The notes under the pieces: generated by a model
The model's input: the letters and a program-made list of their open reading frames with translations, nothing else
Database searches by the model: none
Told to the model about the DNA's origin: nothing
Assembly: GCF_016863175.1 (NCBI RefSeq)
Contig: NZ_BOOJ01000030.1
Coordinates: 221,798-285,797, forward strand
Direction: 5' to 3'
Source: Paraplanobispora siamensis
GTDB taxonomy: Bacteria; Actinomycetota; Actinomycetes; Streptosporangiales; Streptosporangiaceae
Length of the DNA: 64,000 nucleotides
Translations under genes and position numbers: made by a program
Shown: positions 42,706 through 52,010 of the stretch, one piece after another
Layout of the letters: every line of letters begins with the position of its first letter
How positions within the stretch are numbered: position 1 is the first letter of the stretch

Positions 42706-43464
42706 ATGCCACGCATCGGAGCCCATGTCGACCAGGACGATCCGCTGGCCCACGCCCGGGCGCGCGACGCCGAAGTGGTGCAGTTCTTCCTCGGCGATCC
42801 CCAGGGATGGAAGGGCCCGGTCATCGGCGAGCGGACCCGGGACATCAAGGACTCCGACGTGGAGGTCTACGTCCACGCGCCCTACGTGATCAACGTGGCC
42901 ACCTCCAACAACCGAATCCGCATCCCCAGCCGCAAGCTGCTGGGCGCGCACCTGGCCGCGGCGGCCGAGCTGGGCGCCAGGGGGCTGATCGTCCACGGCG
43001 GCCACGTCAACGCCGGCGACGACCCCCAGAAGGGCTTCGACAACTGGCGCAAGGTGTTCGAGCGCATGGAGGAGCACGAGGTCCCGGTGCTCATCGAGAA
43101 CACCGCGGGCGGCGGCAACGCGATGGCCAGGAAGCTGGAGCGCATCGCCCGGCTGTGGGACGCGCTCGACGGCTTCGACGTGGGCTTCTGCCTGGACACC
43201 TGCCACGCCCACGCGGGCGGGGAGGAACTGGCCGACGTGGTCGAGCGGGTCATGGCGATCACCGGGCGGATCGACCTGATCCACTGCAACGACTCGCGCG
43301 ACGCGTTCGACTCCGGCGCCGACCGGCACGCGAACCTCGGCTCGGGCCAGATCGACACCGCCCTCATCCTCGAGGTGTGCCGCAAGGCGGGGGCGCCGAT
43401 CGTGGTGGAGACCCCGTCGGCCGGGCAGGCCGACGACATCGCCTTCCTCAGGAAGAGCCTGTGA
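42706..43464 (+). CDS. nfo: Deoxyribonuclease IV (AP endonuclease)
   Basis: A 252-residue TIM-barrel enzyme that cleaves DNA at abasic sites. The zinc-site segments are present: GAHVDQDD (His), LIVHGGHVNAGDD, VPVLIENTAGGGNAM (Glu), VGFCLDTCHAHAGGEEL (Asp/His), IHCNDSRDAFDSGADRHANLGSG (two His, Asp) and IVVETPS (Glu). I start at the ATG at 42706; the upstream in-frame extension is repeat sequence. Only a weak AG-rich ribosome-binding site (GGGAAAACG) precedes it. It is slightly shorter than E. coli Nfo, as usual for actinobacteria. Confidence 0.93.
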   Translation: MPRIGAHVDQDDPLAHARARDAEVVQFFLGDPQGWKGPVIGERTRDIKDSDVEVYVHAPYVINVATSNNRIRIPSRKLLGAHLAAAAELGARGLIVHGGHVNAGDDPQKGFDNWRKVFERMEEHEVPVLIENTAGGGNAMARKLERIARLWDALDGFDVGFCLDTCHAHAGGEELADVVERVMAITGRIDLIHCNDSRDAFDSGADRHANLGSGQIDTALILEVCRKAGAPIVVETPSAGQADDIAFLRKSL

Positions 43465-43516
43465 TCCACAGGCCCTGATCCACAGACCCGGTGGACAATC
43501 CCCAGCCTGTGGATAA
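43462..43516. promoter_or_regulatory. Second cluster of DnaA-box-like sites
   Basis: Just past the nfo stop there are four 9-mers within 55 bp. TGATCCACA occurs twice (43462-43470 and 43476-43484, one mismatch each to TTATCCACA). GGTGGACAA at 43490-43498 (reverse) matches TTGTCCACA at 8 of 9 bases, and an exact TGTGGATAA lies at 43508-43516 (reverse). The first pair is a 14-bp-spaced direct repeat, TGATCCACAG. This lies between the convergent nfo and glycosyltransferase genes, an unusual place for a promoter. Confidence 0.7.
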
Positions 43517-43577
43517 CTTCCCTGGATTATTTCCATCCCGAACGGGGTAAGGAGCTCGGCCGTACCGGGCGCCCGGC

Positions 43578-44729
43578 TCAGCCCACCCAGGCGCCCTCGG
43601 TGAAGACCACGATGTTGAGCGCCATCAGCGGGCCCAGCACCATCGCGTATCCGGCGATGACGGCCGTCCTCCAGCGCGGTCCCGGGGTGCTCAGGCGGGC
43701 CATGAGCAGGAAGAGCGGCCACCACAGCAGGGCCGAGCGCGGGATCGACAGATAGTAGGCCGAGCAGATCAGCGCCCCCACCTGAAGCCCGACATAGACG
43801 AACTCGCTCCACCGCCGCAGACAGAGCAGGACCAGCACGAGCGTCACCCCGACGACCGCCCCGGCGATCTCCAGCCGGAACGCCCAGGCGTACTGCCCCG
43901 TCCCCATCGCCGCGTCCCAGGTCGTGACGAACGACTCCCACGGCCAGACCATCGTCCGGCCCCACCCGGCCTCCTGCGCGTGCTTCCACGCCAGCCAGTC
44001 GCCCGTCCTGCCGTACTGGTAGGCCGAGTAGGCCAGCAGCGGCAGGAACGGCAGCGCCAGCCAGGGCGCCTGCCGTACCGGCCGGTGCTGGGCGACGAAC
44101 TCCACGATCAGCGCGAGCGCCAGGAACAGGCCGGTGATGCGCACGCAGGAGGCGCCTGCGGCCAGCGCCGCGGCCAGTGTCCAGTTCCCCTTGCGGGCGG
44201 CCAGCCAGGCCGGGATGGCGAAGGCCAGGAACAGCGACTCGCTGTACCCGGCGAACAGGAACACCGCCATCGGCCACAGGAGCAGGGCCAGCACCGCCCG
44301 CCACCCGGCCCCGGGCGGTCCCTCGAACTCGGCCAGCCGCGCCAGCGCGACCACCGCGACCGCGCCCGCCACGAAGGAGATGACCAGACCCGCGATCGTC
44401 CAGTCTCCTGTGATCAGGTTCACCGCGCGCAGCACCAGCGGCATGCCGGGGAAGAACGCCGGCAGCCCCGGATCCGGGTCGCCGCCCGGGACGCCGTCGT
44501 ACCCGTGCTCGGCGATGACGCCGAGCAGCTCGGCGTCCCAGTGCGTCCAGCGCTCCAGGAAAGGATCAACGTTCACTCCATGCAACGTCGCTCTCATCCC
44601 CACCAGCACGGCGGCGACGAGGATCCCCAGCCGGGACGTCGCCCACAGCACCAGCGCCCCGGCCGCGGCGGCGCGTTCCCGCTCGGGTCCGGGTACGGCG
44701 GCGCGTGGCGGCACGGCGGGGGCGGTCAT
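43578..44729 (-). CDS. Integral membrane mannosyltransferase, PIG-V-like
   Basis: A 383-residue protein with about eight to nine transmembrane helices. The luminal/outer-face motif RWTHWDAELLGVIAEHGYDG, then PAFFPGMPLVLRAV, matches PIG-V-type polyprenyl-phosphate-mannose-dependent transferases (GT-C fold). The Asp in HWDAE is the expected catalytic residue. Such enzymes modify proteins, lipids or glycolipids in actinobacteria; the acceptor is unknown. The ATG at 44729 lies 19 bp after the GT87 gene, with which it is probably co-transcribed. Confidence 0.85.
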   Translation of the reverse strand: MTAPAVPPRAAVPGPERERAAAAGALVLWATSRLGILVAAVLVGMRATLHGVNVDPFLERWTHWDAELLGVIAEHGYDGVPGGDPDPGLPAFFPGMPLVLRAVNLITGDWTIAGLVISFVAGAVAVVALARLAEFEGPPGAGWRAVLALLLWPMAVFLFAGYSESLFLAFAIPAWLAARKGNWTLAAALAAGASCVRITGLFLALALIVEFVAQHRPVRQAPWLALPFLPLLAYSAYQYGRTGDWLAWKHAQEAGWGRTMVWPWESFVTTWDAAMGTGQYAWAFRLEIAGAVVGVTLVLVLLCLRRWSEFVYVGLQVGALICSAYYLSIPRSALLWWPLFLLMARLSTPGPRWRTAVIAGYAMVLGPLMALNIVVFTEGAWVG

Positions 44730-44748
44730 GCTGTGCGCGTACCCGGGA

Positions 44749-46065
44749 TCAGCCGAGCGCGATCCGGAACCGGTCGGGGGCGCCGTCGAAGACGCCGCCG
44801 GCCGTGTCGTCGCTCCCGTCCTTCCTGATGACGTCGTGCTCCGGTTTCAGGATGTCCCGGACCACGAACGCCATCATGATCAGGATGGTGATCGCGCGGC
44901 CCCACACCGCCGTGAAGTACGTGTCGCCCGCGATCCCCAGGTGGGCCTTACCCTCCTGCAGGCCCACCAGATAGAGCCAGATCGCGAAGAAGTACCAGCA
45001 CTCGGCCACCATCCACAGCGCGATCGGCTTCCAGTTGGGGCGGGCCAGCACCGCGAAGGGGATCAGCCACAGGACGTACTGCGGCGACCAGACCTTGTTG
45101 GTCAGCATGAAGGCGGCCAGCGTCAGGAAGCACAGCTGCGCCAGGCGCGGCCGCTCCCTCACCGTCAGCGTCAGCACGGCTATCGCCAGGCAGAACGCGC
45201 CCAGCGACAGCACGCCCAGCGTGTCGAGCCGGTCGGGGTCGCCCAGCAGCGGCCAGCCCTTCTGGTTGAAGAAGTACCAGAGCGAGCCCCAGTCGGCCGG
45301 GCGCTCCTGGCTGAAGACGTAGAACCGCTTCCAGCCGTCGAAGGCGAGGATCATGATCGGGAGGTTGACGGCCAGCCAGGCGCCCACCACCCCGCCGAGG
45401 GTCTGCAGGAACGGCTTCCACCGGCCCGTCCGCCAGGTCAGCAGGAACAGCGGGCCCAGGAACATCAGCGGATAGAACTTCGTGGCGATCGCCAGGCCCA
45501 GCAGCACGCCGGCCAGCCACTGCCGCCGTTTGGACCAGGCGAGCAGCGCGCCCAGCGCGAGCGCGTTGGCGGCCAGGTCCCAGTTGATGTAGGCGGTGAG
45601 GATCAGGGCCGGGGCCAGGGCGTACCACAGCGCGTCCCAGCGGCGGGCCGGACCGGCCAGCGCGGCCATCATGAGCACGCCGACGACCAGGCAGATCGCC
45701 ATGAGGATGACGGTCAGGTCGTAGAACGTGGTCCCGGCCTGCGTGCTGCCCGGGTCACCCGGGATGATGCGCCGGAAGAACTCCATGATCCCGCCGATGC
45801 CGACGGGATACTCGACCGGATAGTCGAAGTAGGGGACCTGCCCCTCGTTGAGCCGCTCGTTCCACCACAGCGGGTAGATGTCCGTGTAGCAGAAGTTCGT
45901 GAACTGCAGCGTGCCGTCGTTCCAGGCGGCGTTGAAGCGGCAGGGCCACTTCCACAGGTAGGCGAGGACCGCCCCCAGCCCTGCGAACAGGGCCAGGGGC
46001 ACGTAGGGGATCGCGCGGGCGCCGAACCCGGGCAGCGGGTCCCGGACCGAGTCGATGCTCTTCAT
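44749..46065 (-). CDS. GT87 family membrane glycosyltransferase
   Basis: A 438-residue, roughly ten-helix GT-C-fold glycosyltransferase (GT87/DUF2029), a family that includes mycobacterial mannosyl- and arabinosyltransferases. The large first loop has FTNFCYTDIYPLWWNERLNEG and YFDYPVEYPVGIG, the signature with conserved Asp and aromatic residues; ATKFYPLMFLGPLFL and NKVWSPQYVLWLIP are also typical. Its ATG overlaps the stop of the penicillin-binding protein gene by one base. In M. tuberculosis an equivalent gene also follows ponA1. Substrate unknown. Confidence 0.9.
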   Translation of the reverse strand: MKSIDSVRDPLPGFGARAIPYVPLALFAGLGAVLAYLWKWPCRFNAAWNDGTLQFTNFCYTDIYPLWWNERLNEGQVPYFDYPVEYPVGIGGIMEFFRRIIPGDPGSTQAGTTFYDLTVILMAICLVVGVLMMAALAGPARRWDALWYALAPALILTAYINWDLAANALALGALLAWSKRRQWLAGVLLGLAIATKFYPLMFLGPLFLLTWRTGRWKPFLQTLGGVVGAWLAVNLPIMILAFDGWKRFYVFSQERPADWGSLWYFFNQKGWPLLGDPDRLDTLGVLSLGAFCLAIAVLTLTVRERPRLAQLCFLTLAAFMLTNKVWSPQYVLWLIPFAVLARPNWKPIALWMVAECWYFFAIWLYLVGLQEGKAHLGIAGDTYFTAVWGRAITILIMMAFVVRDILKPEHDVIRKDGSDDTAGGVFDGAPDRFRIALG

Positions 46066-49004
46066 CAGGGCCGGCGGCCACTCGGTGCGGGGCTCGGCAT
46101 GACCGCCGCTCCCGGAGCGGTACCGGAGCCGTCATCCTGCCCGGTGCCCACATTGTTGCCCTGCGTGTCGCACGAGCCGTCCCACGGCACGCACTCGCGG
46201 CCCTCGGGGGTGTCCCACTCGTTGCCGTTGCCGTTCCCGTTGCCGTTGTCGTTGCCGTCCGGCGGCCAGTCGAAGTCGCCGCCGTTGTCGTTGCCGAACG
46301 GGTCGGTGGGTGTGGGCTTGGGCGTCGGCTTGGGGGTGGCCAGGTTGTTCGGGCTGCCGACGCCGGCCTTCGGCGGGAACTGCTCGATCTCGTACTTCGC
46401 GGTCACCGCGGCCATGTAGTCGTGCCAGATCTGGGTGGGGGTGCCGCCTCCTCCGATGAAGGAGGGCATCTCCTCCTCCTTCCAGAGGACAGTCTTGATC
46501 TTCCGGTTCGGCAGGCCGTACTTGTCCACCTTGAGCCTGCGCTTGCCGTCCATGGTGTACGGCACGTCCTTGGACATGCCGACCGCGGTGACGAGCTGCG
46601 GGGTGTAACCGACGAACCAGGCGTCCTTGTAGCCGTTGTTGGTACCGGTCTTGCCGGCCACCGGGCGCGACCCCAGGTTCGCCGCGCCACCGGTGCCGCT
46701 CTTGACCACGGCCTGCATGGCGTAGGTCGCGTCGGCCGCGGACTCGGGGCTGATGACCTGCCTCTGCGGGCGCTGCTCCTCGATGAAGACGCCCTCGCCG
46801 ACCTTCTTCACTTCCTTGACGGTGTGCCAGGGCACGTGCTTGCCCTCGTTGGCGAAGATCGAGTAACCGGCGGCCTGCTCGACCGCGGTGACCGAGGCGC
46901 TGCCGATGGTGACCTGGTACTTCTGCTCGTCGACGGCGTAGTCCACGCCGTTCTTGCCGCCGTAGCTGGGGTTGCCCTTGGCCTGCTCGCCGACCCCGGC
47001 CTCCTTGGCGATCCTGGCCACCTCCTCGAGGCCGACGGCGTCGCCCATCTGGACGAAGGCCGTGTTCACCGAGCTGGCCATGGCCTTGACCATGTTGATG
47101 GCGCCGAAGCTCTGGTTGCCCGAGTTCCTGATCTCCGTGGTGCCCGGCATCTTGATGGGGCTCTTGCCGTCGACGTAGCTCTCCAGGGAGTGACCGGCCT
47201 CCAGCCAGGCCGCCAGGACGTACGGCTTGAACGCCGACGCCGCCTGCTTGGTGGCGTCGAAGGCGCGGTTGTTGAAGTCCTTGGTGAAGTCGTCACCGCT
47301 GTAGAAGGCGAGCACCCGGCCGTTCTTGGGGTCCACCGTGGCCATCGTGGCGTGGATGGTCGGGTCCAGGCCCGCGGTCTTGGCGTTCACCACGTCCCTG
47401 GCGGTCTCCATCATCTTCTTGTCGAAGGTGGTGACGACCCGGAGCCCGTCGGTCTCCAGGGCCTCCTCCGTGATGCCGTACCTCTCGAGCTCGCGCAGGA
47501 CGATGTTGAGCATGTAGCCCCGCAGGCCCTGGTTGATCTCGGGGACCTTGACCGGCGCGAACTTCAGCTTCTCGAACGGGGTGTCCTTGTACTTGCCGTA
47601 GGCGCCCGGGTCCATCAGCGCCATGCCGCCGAGCACGTACCCGTAGCGCTCCTTGGTGGCCGCGAAGTTCTTCTCCTTCTCCAGGACGTCGAACCTGCTC
47701 GGGTTCTGGATGCGGCCGGCGAGGTAGGCGGCCTCGGGAGCGGACAGCTCCCAGACGTCCTTGCCGAAGAAGGTCCTGGCCGCGGCCTGGATGCCGTAGG
47801 CGCCCCGGCCGAAGTAGATGGTGTTGAGGTAGCGGGTGAGGATCTCGCTCTTGTCCAGCTCGCGGCTGACCTTGACCGCGACGAAGATCTCCTTGATCTT
47901 CCGCTGGATCGAGACCTCCTTGGTGATGCCCTTGTAGTAGTTGCGGACGTACTGCTGGGTGATGGTCGAGGCGCCCTGCACCTGGGCGCCGCTGACGGTG
48001 CTCCACACCGAGCGGACCATGCCGGAGAAGTCGACGCCGCCGTCCTCGCGGAAGCTGCGGTTCTCCGCCGCGATCACCGCGTCCTGGACGTGCTTGGGGA
48101 TCTTGTCGATGGTCACCGGGGTGCGCTTGACGCCCAGCCGTGCGAGCACGGTCTTGCCGTCGCCGTAGTAGATGATGCTTCCCCGGTCGTTCACCGTGTC
48201 CTGGGTGTCCTGGGGGACGGGGGTGTTGGCGTAGGCCACCGCGACCATGCCGAAGACGCCCGCGGCGAGGACCACGAGGCTCGCCATGACGATCTTCCAG
48301 CTGGGGACGAAGCGCTTCCAGCCCTGACGCCCGGGACCGCGGTCCGGGCTCTTGGGACCGTCGCCCTCGCCGCCGCGCCCGCCTCCGCCTCCGCCGCGGC
48401 CACCCCGGCCACCCCGGCCGCCGCGTCCGCCCCTGCCTCCGGCGTCACCTGCGCCGGACGGGGGACGGCCGTCTCCCGCGCCCGCGGCGAGCATGGCCTG
48501 GGTGCTCTCGAAGGCGGCCTCCTGACGGCGGCCGCTCGGACCGGTGTCCCGCTGACGCGTGCCATCCGGGCCCTGTCTACCGGGACCCTGCTGCCGGCCG
48601 GGCTGTGCCGGGCCCTGCTGACCGTGACCGGGCTGCCCCTGATCCGGCTGCCTCTGATCGGGCCGCCCCGGGACCTGCCGGCCGGGGGCCGTACCCTGCC
48701 TGGGCGCCGGAACCTGCCCCGGCCGGGGCGGGTGAGCCATGCCCGCCGGGCCGCCCTGCGGAGGGACGGGACCGCCGTGACGCGGGTCGGACCCCTGGAC
48801 CGGCCGCCCCTGGGGCGGCTGCGGGACGCTCCTGCCCACACCGCCGGTTTGGCCCGGCGGGGGGGAGGGGACGGTACGGGGAGCGGCTCCTGGGTTCGAG
48901 CGACGGCGCCGCCCCTGGCGAGCCGATCCGTCCGGACGTTGCTGGCGTCCGCTCGGCTCCGGGTCATAGCTGTTGCTGTAACTCACGCGTCCTCGTTCGG
49001 TCAT
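46065..49004 (-). CDS. ponA: Class A penicillin-binding protein (transglycosylase/transpeptidase)
   Basis: A 979-residue peptidoglycan synthase. A disordered basic N-terminus (1-230, Pro/Gln-rich with an RGG-repeat run at about 190-212) precedes the membrane anchor (237-259). The GT51 domain follows (about 270-450, catalytic Glu314 in AAENRSFRE; GASTITQQYVRNYY). The transpeptidase domain has SAFK (590-593, active Ser), SVN (645-647) and KTGT (785-788). The C-terminus is a Pro/Thr then Asn/Gly-rich tail (NGNGNG). The ATG at 49004 lacks a ribosome-binding site; the GTG at 48986, with GAGGA close upstream, is an alternative. The gene leads the pbp-GT87-PIG-V operon. Confidence 0.95.
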   Translation of the reverse strand: MTERGRVSYSNSYDPEPSGRQQRPDGSARQGRRRRSNPGAAPRTVPSPPPGQTGGVGRSVPQPPQGRPVQGSDPRHGGPVPPQGGPAGMAHPPRPGQVPAPRQGTAPGRQVPGRPDQRQPDQGQPGHGQQGPAQPGRQQGPGRQGPDGTRQRDTGPSGRRQEAAFESTQAMLAAGAGDGRPPSGAGDAGGRGGRGGRGGRGGRGGGGGGRGGEGDGPKSPDRGPGRQGWKRFVPSWKIVMASLVVLAAGVFGMVAVAYANTPVPQDTQDTVNDRGSIIYYGDGKTVLARLGVKRTPVTIDKIPKHVQDAVIAAENRSFREDGGVDFSGMVRSVWSTVSGAQVQGASTITQQYVRNYYKGITKEVSIQRKIKEIFVAVKVSRELDKSEILTRYLNTIYFGRGAYGIQAAARTFFGKDVWELSAPEAAYLAGRIQNPSRFDVLEKEKNFAATKERYGYVLGGMALMDPGAYGKYKDTPFEKLKFAPVKVPEINQGLRGYMLNIVLRELERYGITEEALETDGLRVVTTFDKKMMETARDVVNAKTAGLDPTIHATMATVDPKNGRVLAFYSGDDFTKDFNNRAFDATKQAASAFKPYVLAAWLEAGHSLESYVDGKSPIKMPGTTEIRNSGNQSFGAINMVKAMASSVNTAFVQMGDAVGLEEVARIAKEAGVGEQAKGNPSYGGKNGVDYAVDEQKYQVTIGSASVTAVEQAAGYSIFANEGKHVPWHTVKEVKKVGEGVFIEEQRPQRQVISPESAADATYAMQAVVKSGTGGAANLGSRPVAGKTGTNNGYKDAWFVGYTPQLVTAVGMSKDVPYTMDGKRRLKVDKYGLPNRKIKTVLWKEEEMPSFIGGGGTPTQIWHDYMAAVTAKYEIEQFPPKAGVGSPNNLATPKPTPKPTPTDPFGNDNGGDFDWPPDGNDNGNGNGNGNEWDTPEGRECVPWDGSCDTQGNNVGTGQDDGSGTAPGAAVMPSPAPSGRRP

Positions 49005-49382
49005 CGGTGTCTACAACGGCGTGCAGGCGGGTGAGATTACCTTCCGATCCCGGGAGATCTCAGCGCCTTGGCTCACTAGTAGCCGACCTCTTCAGGGGGA
49101 TCTCCATTCCCACGGACGAGCGAGACCGTCAGGTTGCTCTGGGAGCAACCTTGGCAGACCTCTCCCATACAGACGTGGAATTCCCCGTATTCGCCAAGGG
49201 TCATGGGCGCGTGTGAACCACAGCTCACTACCGCTCCATGTGACCACATACGCGCCAGACTACGGCTTTTTAGCGTTTGCTCCCAACCTCTTGGGAAAGT
49301 CGTTGATTGCCGAGATATGTTGAGTCGACGTATCCTCCAGATGTATCGGCTCGATACATCGACACGAGAGGTGGTGGTTCCA
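49005..49382. promoter_or_regulatory. Divergent control region between ponA and the PadR gene
   Basis: This 378-bp gap carries the promoters of the PBP operon (leftward) and the PadR-ino1 unit (rightward). A hairpin-forming repeat GGTTGCTC-TGG-GAGCAACC lies at 49132-49150 and the PadR operator at 49340-49360. I found no gene or riboswitch that I could name. Confidence 0.5.
49340..49360. promoter_or_regulatory. Perfect palindromic operator of the PadR regulator
   Basis: GATGTATCG (49340-49348) and CGATACATC (49352-49360) form a perfect 9-bp inverted repeat around GCT. It contains ATGT and ACAT, the halves of known PadR sites, and lies 22 bp before the PadR start codon. An additional half-like GTATC is at 49330-49334. 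Confidence 0.8.
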
Positions 49383-50066
49383 GTGGCCGGTGGACGTGGT
49401 GGCGTGCTGGAGCTCGCCGTGCTCGGGTCGCTGCACGAGACTCCGTTACACGGCTATGAGCTGCGCAAACGACTCAATGCTCTCCTCGGAATGTTCCGGG
49501 CCTTCTCCTACGGCTCGCTCTATCCCTGTCTGCGCCAGCTGCTGACCGACGGCTTGATCACCGAGGAGGAGCCCGCTCCCGAGAGCGCCGCTCCCCTCAC
49601 CGGCCGCCGGTCGAAGATCGTCTACAGGCTGACCGCCGAAGGGAAGGAACGACTGCAGGAGCTCCTCACCCAGGCGGGTCCCTCCGCCTGGGAGGACGAG
49701 AGCTTCGGCATCCACTTCGCCTTCTTCCGGCACACGGAGGCCGAGGTCCGCCTGCGCATCCTGGAAGGCCGCCGCAGCCGCCTGGAAGAACGCCTCGACG
49801 CCGTCCGCACCGCCCTCGCCCGCACCAGGGAACGTCTGGACAGCTACACGCTCGAACTCCAGCGCCACGGCCTGGAGTCGGTCGAGCGGGAGGTGCGCTG
49901 GCTCAACGAGCTGATCGCCACGGAACGGCGGGGGTCAGAGGAGCGCGGGACCGAGGAGAAGGCCGGAGAGAGCGGCGGGCAGCAGGCCACGCGAGAAGAA
50001 ACACCCCGGACGTCCGCGTCCGGTACCGATGCTCCGGAGCGATCGACTGCTCCGGAGGACAACTGA
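49383..50066 (+). CDS. PadR family transcriptional regulator
   Basis: A 227-residue regulator from the GTG at 49383, with GAGAGGTGG upstream. Residues about 5-95 are the PadR winged helix (LELAVLGSLHETPLHGYELRKRLN, FSYGSLYPCLRQLLTDGLITEE, and KIVYRLTAEGKERLQELL). A long C-terminal coiled coil follows (about 110-185, LRILEGRRSRLEERLDAVRT and so on), then an acidic, disordered tail. It lies 28 bp upstream of ino1; the same pair occurs in mycobacteria. It probably represses itself and ino1 through the palindrome upstream; the effector is unknown. Confidence 0.92.
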   Translation: MAGGRGGVLELAVLGSLHETPLHGYELRKRLNALLGMFRAFSYGSLYPCLRQLLTDGLITEEEPAPESAAPLTGRRSKIVYRLTAEGKERLQELLTQAGPSAWEDESFGIHFAFFRHTEAEVRLRILEGRRSRLEERLDAVRTALARTRERLDSYTLELQRHGLESVEREVRWLNELIATERRGSEERGTEEKAGESGGQQATREETPRTSASGTDAPERSTAPEDN

Positions 50067-50093
50067 CCGATCAGAACAAGGGGAGCGAGTGCC

Positions 50094-51173
50094 ATGGGTT
50101 CGGTGCGCGTAGCCATTGTCGGTGTGGGCAACTGTGCCTCGTCGCTCGTGCAGGGCGTGCATTACTACAGGGACGCCGACCCCGGTACCCGGGTGCCGGG
50201 CCTGATGCACGTCAAGTTCGGCGACTACCACGTCGGGGACGTCGAGTTCGTCGCGGCGTTCGACGTCGACGCCAAGAAGGTCGGACGCGACCTGTCCGAG
50301 GCGATCGTGGCCTCGGAGAACAACACCATCAAGATCTGCGATGTGCCGCCGCTGGGCGTCACCGTGCAGCGTGGCCACACCTTCGACGGTCTCGGTGAGT
50401 ACTACCGCGAGATGGTCGAGGAGTCCGACGAGGCGCCGGTCGACGTCGTCCAGGTCCTCAAGGACAACAAGGTCGACGTGCTGGTCTCCTACCTGCCGGT
50501 GGGTTCGGAGGAGGCCGACCGCTTCTACGCCCAGTGCGCCATCGACGCCAAGGTCGCCTTCGTCAACGCGCTGCCGGTGTTCATCGCCTCCGACCCGGTC
50601 TGGGCGGAGAAGTTCACCGAGGCCGGGGTGCCGATCGTCGGTGACGACATCAAGTCCCAGGTCGGCGCGACCATCACCCACCGCGTGATGGCCAAGCTGT
50701 TCGAGGACCGCGGGGTGGAGCTGCTGCGCACCTACCAGCTCAACTTCGGCGGGAACATGGACTTCATGAACATGCTGGAGCGCAAGCGCCTGCAGTCCAA
50801 GAAGATCTCCAAGACCCAGTCGGTCACCTCGCAGATCCCGCACGAGATGGGCAAGGCCGACGTGCACATCGGCCCGTCGGACCACGTGCCGTGGCTGGAC
50901 GACCGCAAGTGGGCCTACGTCCGCCTGGAGGGCCGCTCCTTCGGCGACACCCCGCTGAACCTGGAGTACAAGCTGGAGGTTTGGGACTCCCCCAACTCCG
51001 CCGGCATCATCATCGACGCCGTCCGCGCCGCCAAGATCGCCCTTGACCGCGGCATCGCCGGCCCGATCCTGTCGGCCTCCTCCTACTTCATGAAGTCCCC
51101 GCCGGAGCAGTACTCCGACGAGGAGGCCCGCGAGTACGTGGAGAAGTTCATCCGCGGCGAGGTCGAGCGCTGA
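50094..51173 (+). CDS. ino1: Inositol-3-phosphate synthase
   Basis: A 359-residue NAD-dependent enzyme that makes L-myo-inositol 1(3)-phosphate from glucose 6-phosphate, the first step to phosphatidylinositol and mycothiol. The NAD-binding start [18 protein letters not shown], the catalytic lysine region [15 protein letters not shown] and the tetramer motif [13 protein letters not shown] are clear. The actinobacterial enzyme is shorter than the eukaryotic one, as here. The ATG at 50094 has AGGGGAGCGAG upstream. It is co-transcribed with PadR; a terminator follows. Confidence 0.97.
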   Translation: MGSVRVAIVGVGNCASSLVQGVHYYRDADPGTRVPGLMHVKFGDYHVGDVEFVAAFDVDAKKVGRDLSEAIVASENNTIKICDVPPLGVTVQRGHTFDGLGEYYREMVEESDEAPVDVVQVLKDNKVDVLVSYLPVGSEEADRFYAQCAIDAKVAFVNALPVFIASDPVWAEKFTEAGVPIVGDDIKSQVGATITHRVMAKLFEDRGVELLRTYQLNFGGNMDFMNMLERKRLQSKKISKTQSVTSQIPHEMGKADVHIGPSDHVPWLDDRKWAYVRLEGRSFGDTPLNLEYKLEVWDSPNSAGIIIDAVRAAKIALDRGIAGPILSASSYFMKSPPEQYSDEEAREYVEKFIRGEVER

Positions 51174-51192
51174 CGCCCGCCCTTTCCGCACC

Positions 51193-51234
51193 GAGCCCTC
51201 CGCCCCTGCCCGGGGCGGGGGGCTCTCCCGTTTT
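51193..51234 (+). terminator. Rho-independent terminator after ino1
   Basis: An imperfect GC hairpin, GAGCCCTCCGCCCC (51193-51206) with GGGGCGGGGGGCTC ending at 51225, is followed by CCCGTTTT to 51234. It lies 20 bp after the ino1 stop. Confidence 0.8.
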
Positions 51235-51268
51235 CCGCGGGTCTCGCCCGCGGGGACAGGACCGCCGG

Positions 51269-51850
51269 TCAGCGGGCGGCGGCGGGGAGGTCCGCGGGGT
51301 CGGCGGCCGGCCAGACGAGCGGGTCGGGACCCAGGTTGTCGAGGTAGGGCACCTGCTCGCGGCACCACGGGGAGATCGGCATGTCGTTGCAGAGCACGTC
51401 GTCGGCGAACTCCTTCCACGGCATCCAGCGCACGTCGTCGACCTCTTCGGGGTTGGGCGCGGCTTCACCCGAGACGACGGCCCGGTAGACCGGGCAGAGC
51501 TCGCGCTCGACGATGCCGTTGTCCATGACCGCCCGGTAGGAGAAGCGGGGCAGCAGGAGGTCGATCCGGGAGACCCGCAGACCCAGCTCGTAGGACAGGC
51601 GGCGGGTCACCGCCTCCGGGAGGGGCTCGCCGGGCAGGGGATGGCCGCAGCAGGTGTTGGTCCACACTCCGGGCCAGGTGAGCTTGTGCAGGGCCCGCCT
51701 GGTGAGCAGCACCCTTCCGTGCTCGTCGAACACGTAGCTGGAGAAGGCCAGGTGCAACGGGGTGTCGAGGCCGTGCACCTCGGACTTGGGCGCCGTACCG
51801 ATCGCGTTTCCCGTCGGGTCGACAAGCACAACGCGTTCATCAGATGTCAC
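51269..51850 (-). CDS. idi: Isopentenyl-diphosphate delta-isomerase, type I
   Basis: A 193-residue Nudix-fold enzyme interconverting IPP and DMAPP. The active-site cysteine is in TNTCCGHPLPGE, and the Nudix-like segment with ELGLRVSRID and the catalytic Glu in GIVERELCPVYRA are present. Type I (metal-dependent, not FMN) is typical of actinobacteria. The GTG at 51850 has no good ribosome-binding site, so translation may be leaderless. It is convergent with ino1 and divergent from an MFS gene; no other isoprenoid gene is adjacent. Confidence 0.95.
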   Translation of the reverse strand: MTSDERVVLVDPTGNAIGTAPKSEVHGLDTPLHLAFSSYVFDEHGRVLLTRRALHKLTWPGVWTNTCCGHPLPGEPLPEAVTRRLSYELGLRVSRIDLLLPRFSYRAVMDNGIVERELCPVYRAVVSGEAAPNPEEVDDVRWMPWKEFADDVLCNDMPISPWCREQVPYLDNLGPDPLVWPAADPADLPAAAR

Positions 51851-52010
51851 TCGATCGAGGGTACGTGATCATGCAGGGTTATTACACCTGATCAGCGATA
51901 CATGGCGAAAGGTGTGCATATGTCACATGACGTCGATATGCCTGCGCGTCCTGCGAAAACTCAGGGATGTTCCCGATGTCCCATGGGGGTGGCCACCGTA
52001 GGCTGATCGG

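Noticed and set aside
48360..48440. Repeat array in ponA (RGG region)
   Set aside because: It is a low-complexity coding run of Arg/Gly codons in the disordered N-terminus, not an independent element.
46422..49034. Long plus-strand open frame opposite ponA
   Set aside because: Antisense to a secure penicillin-binding protein, composition only.
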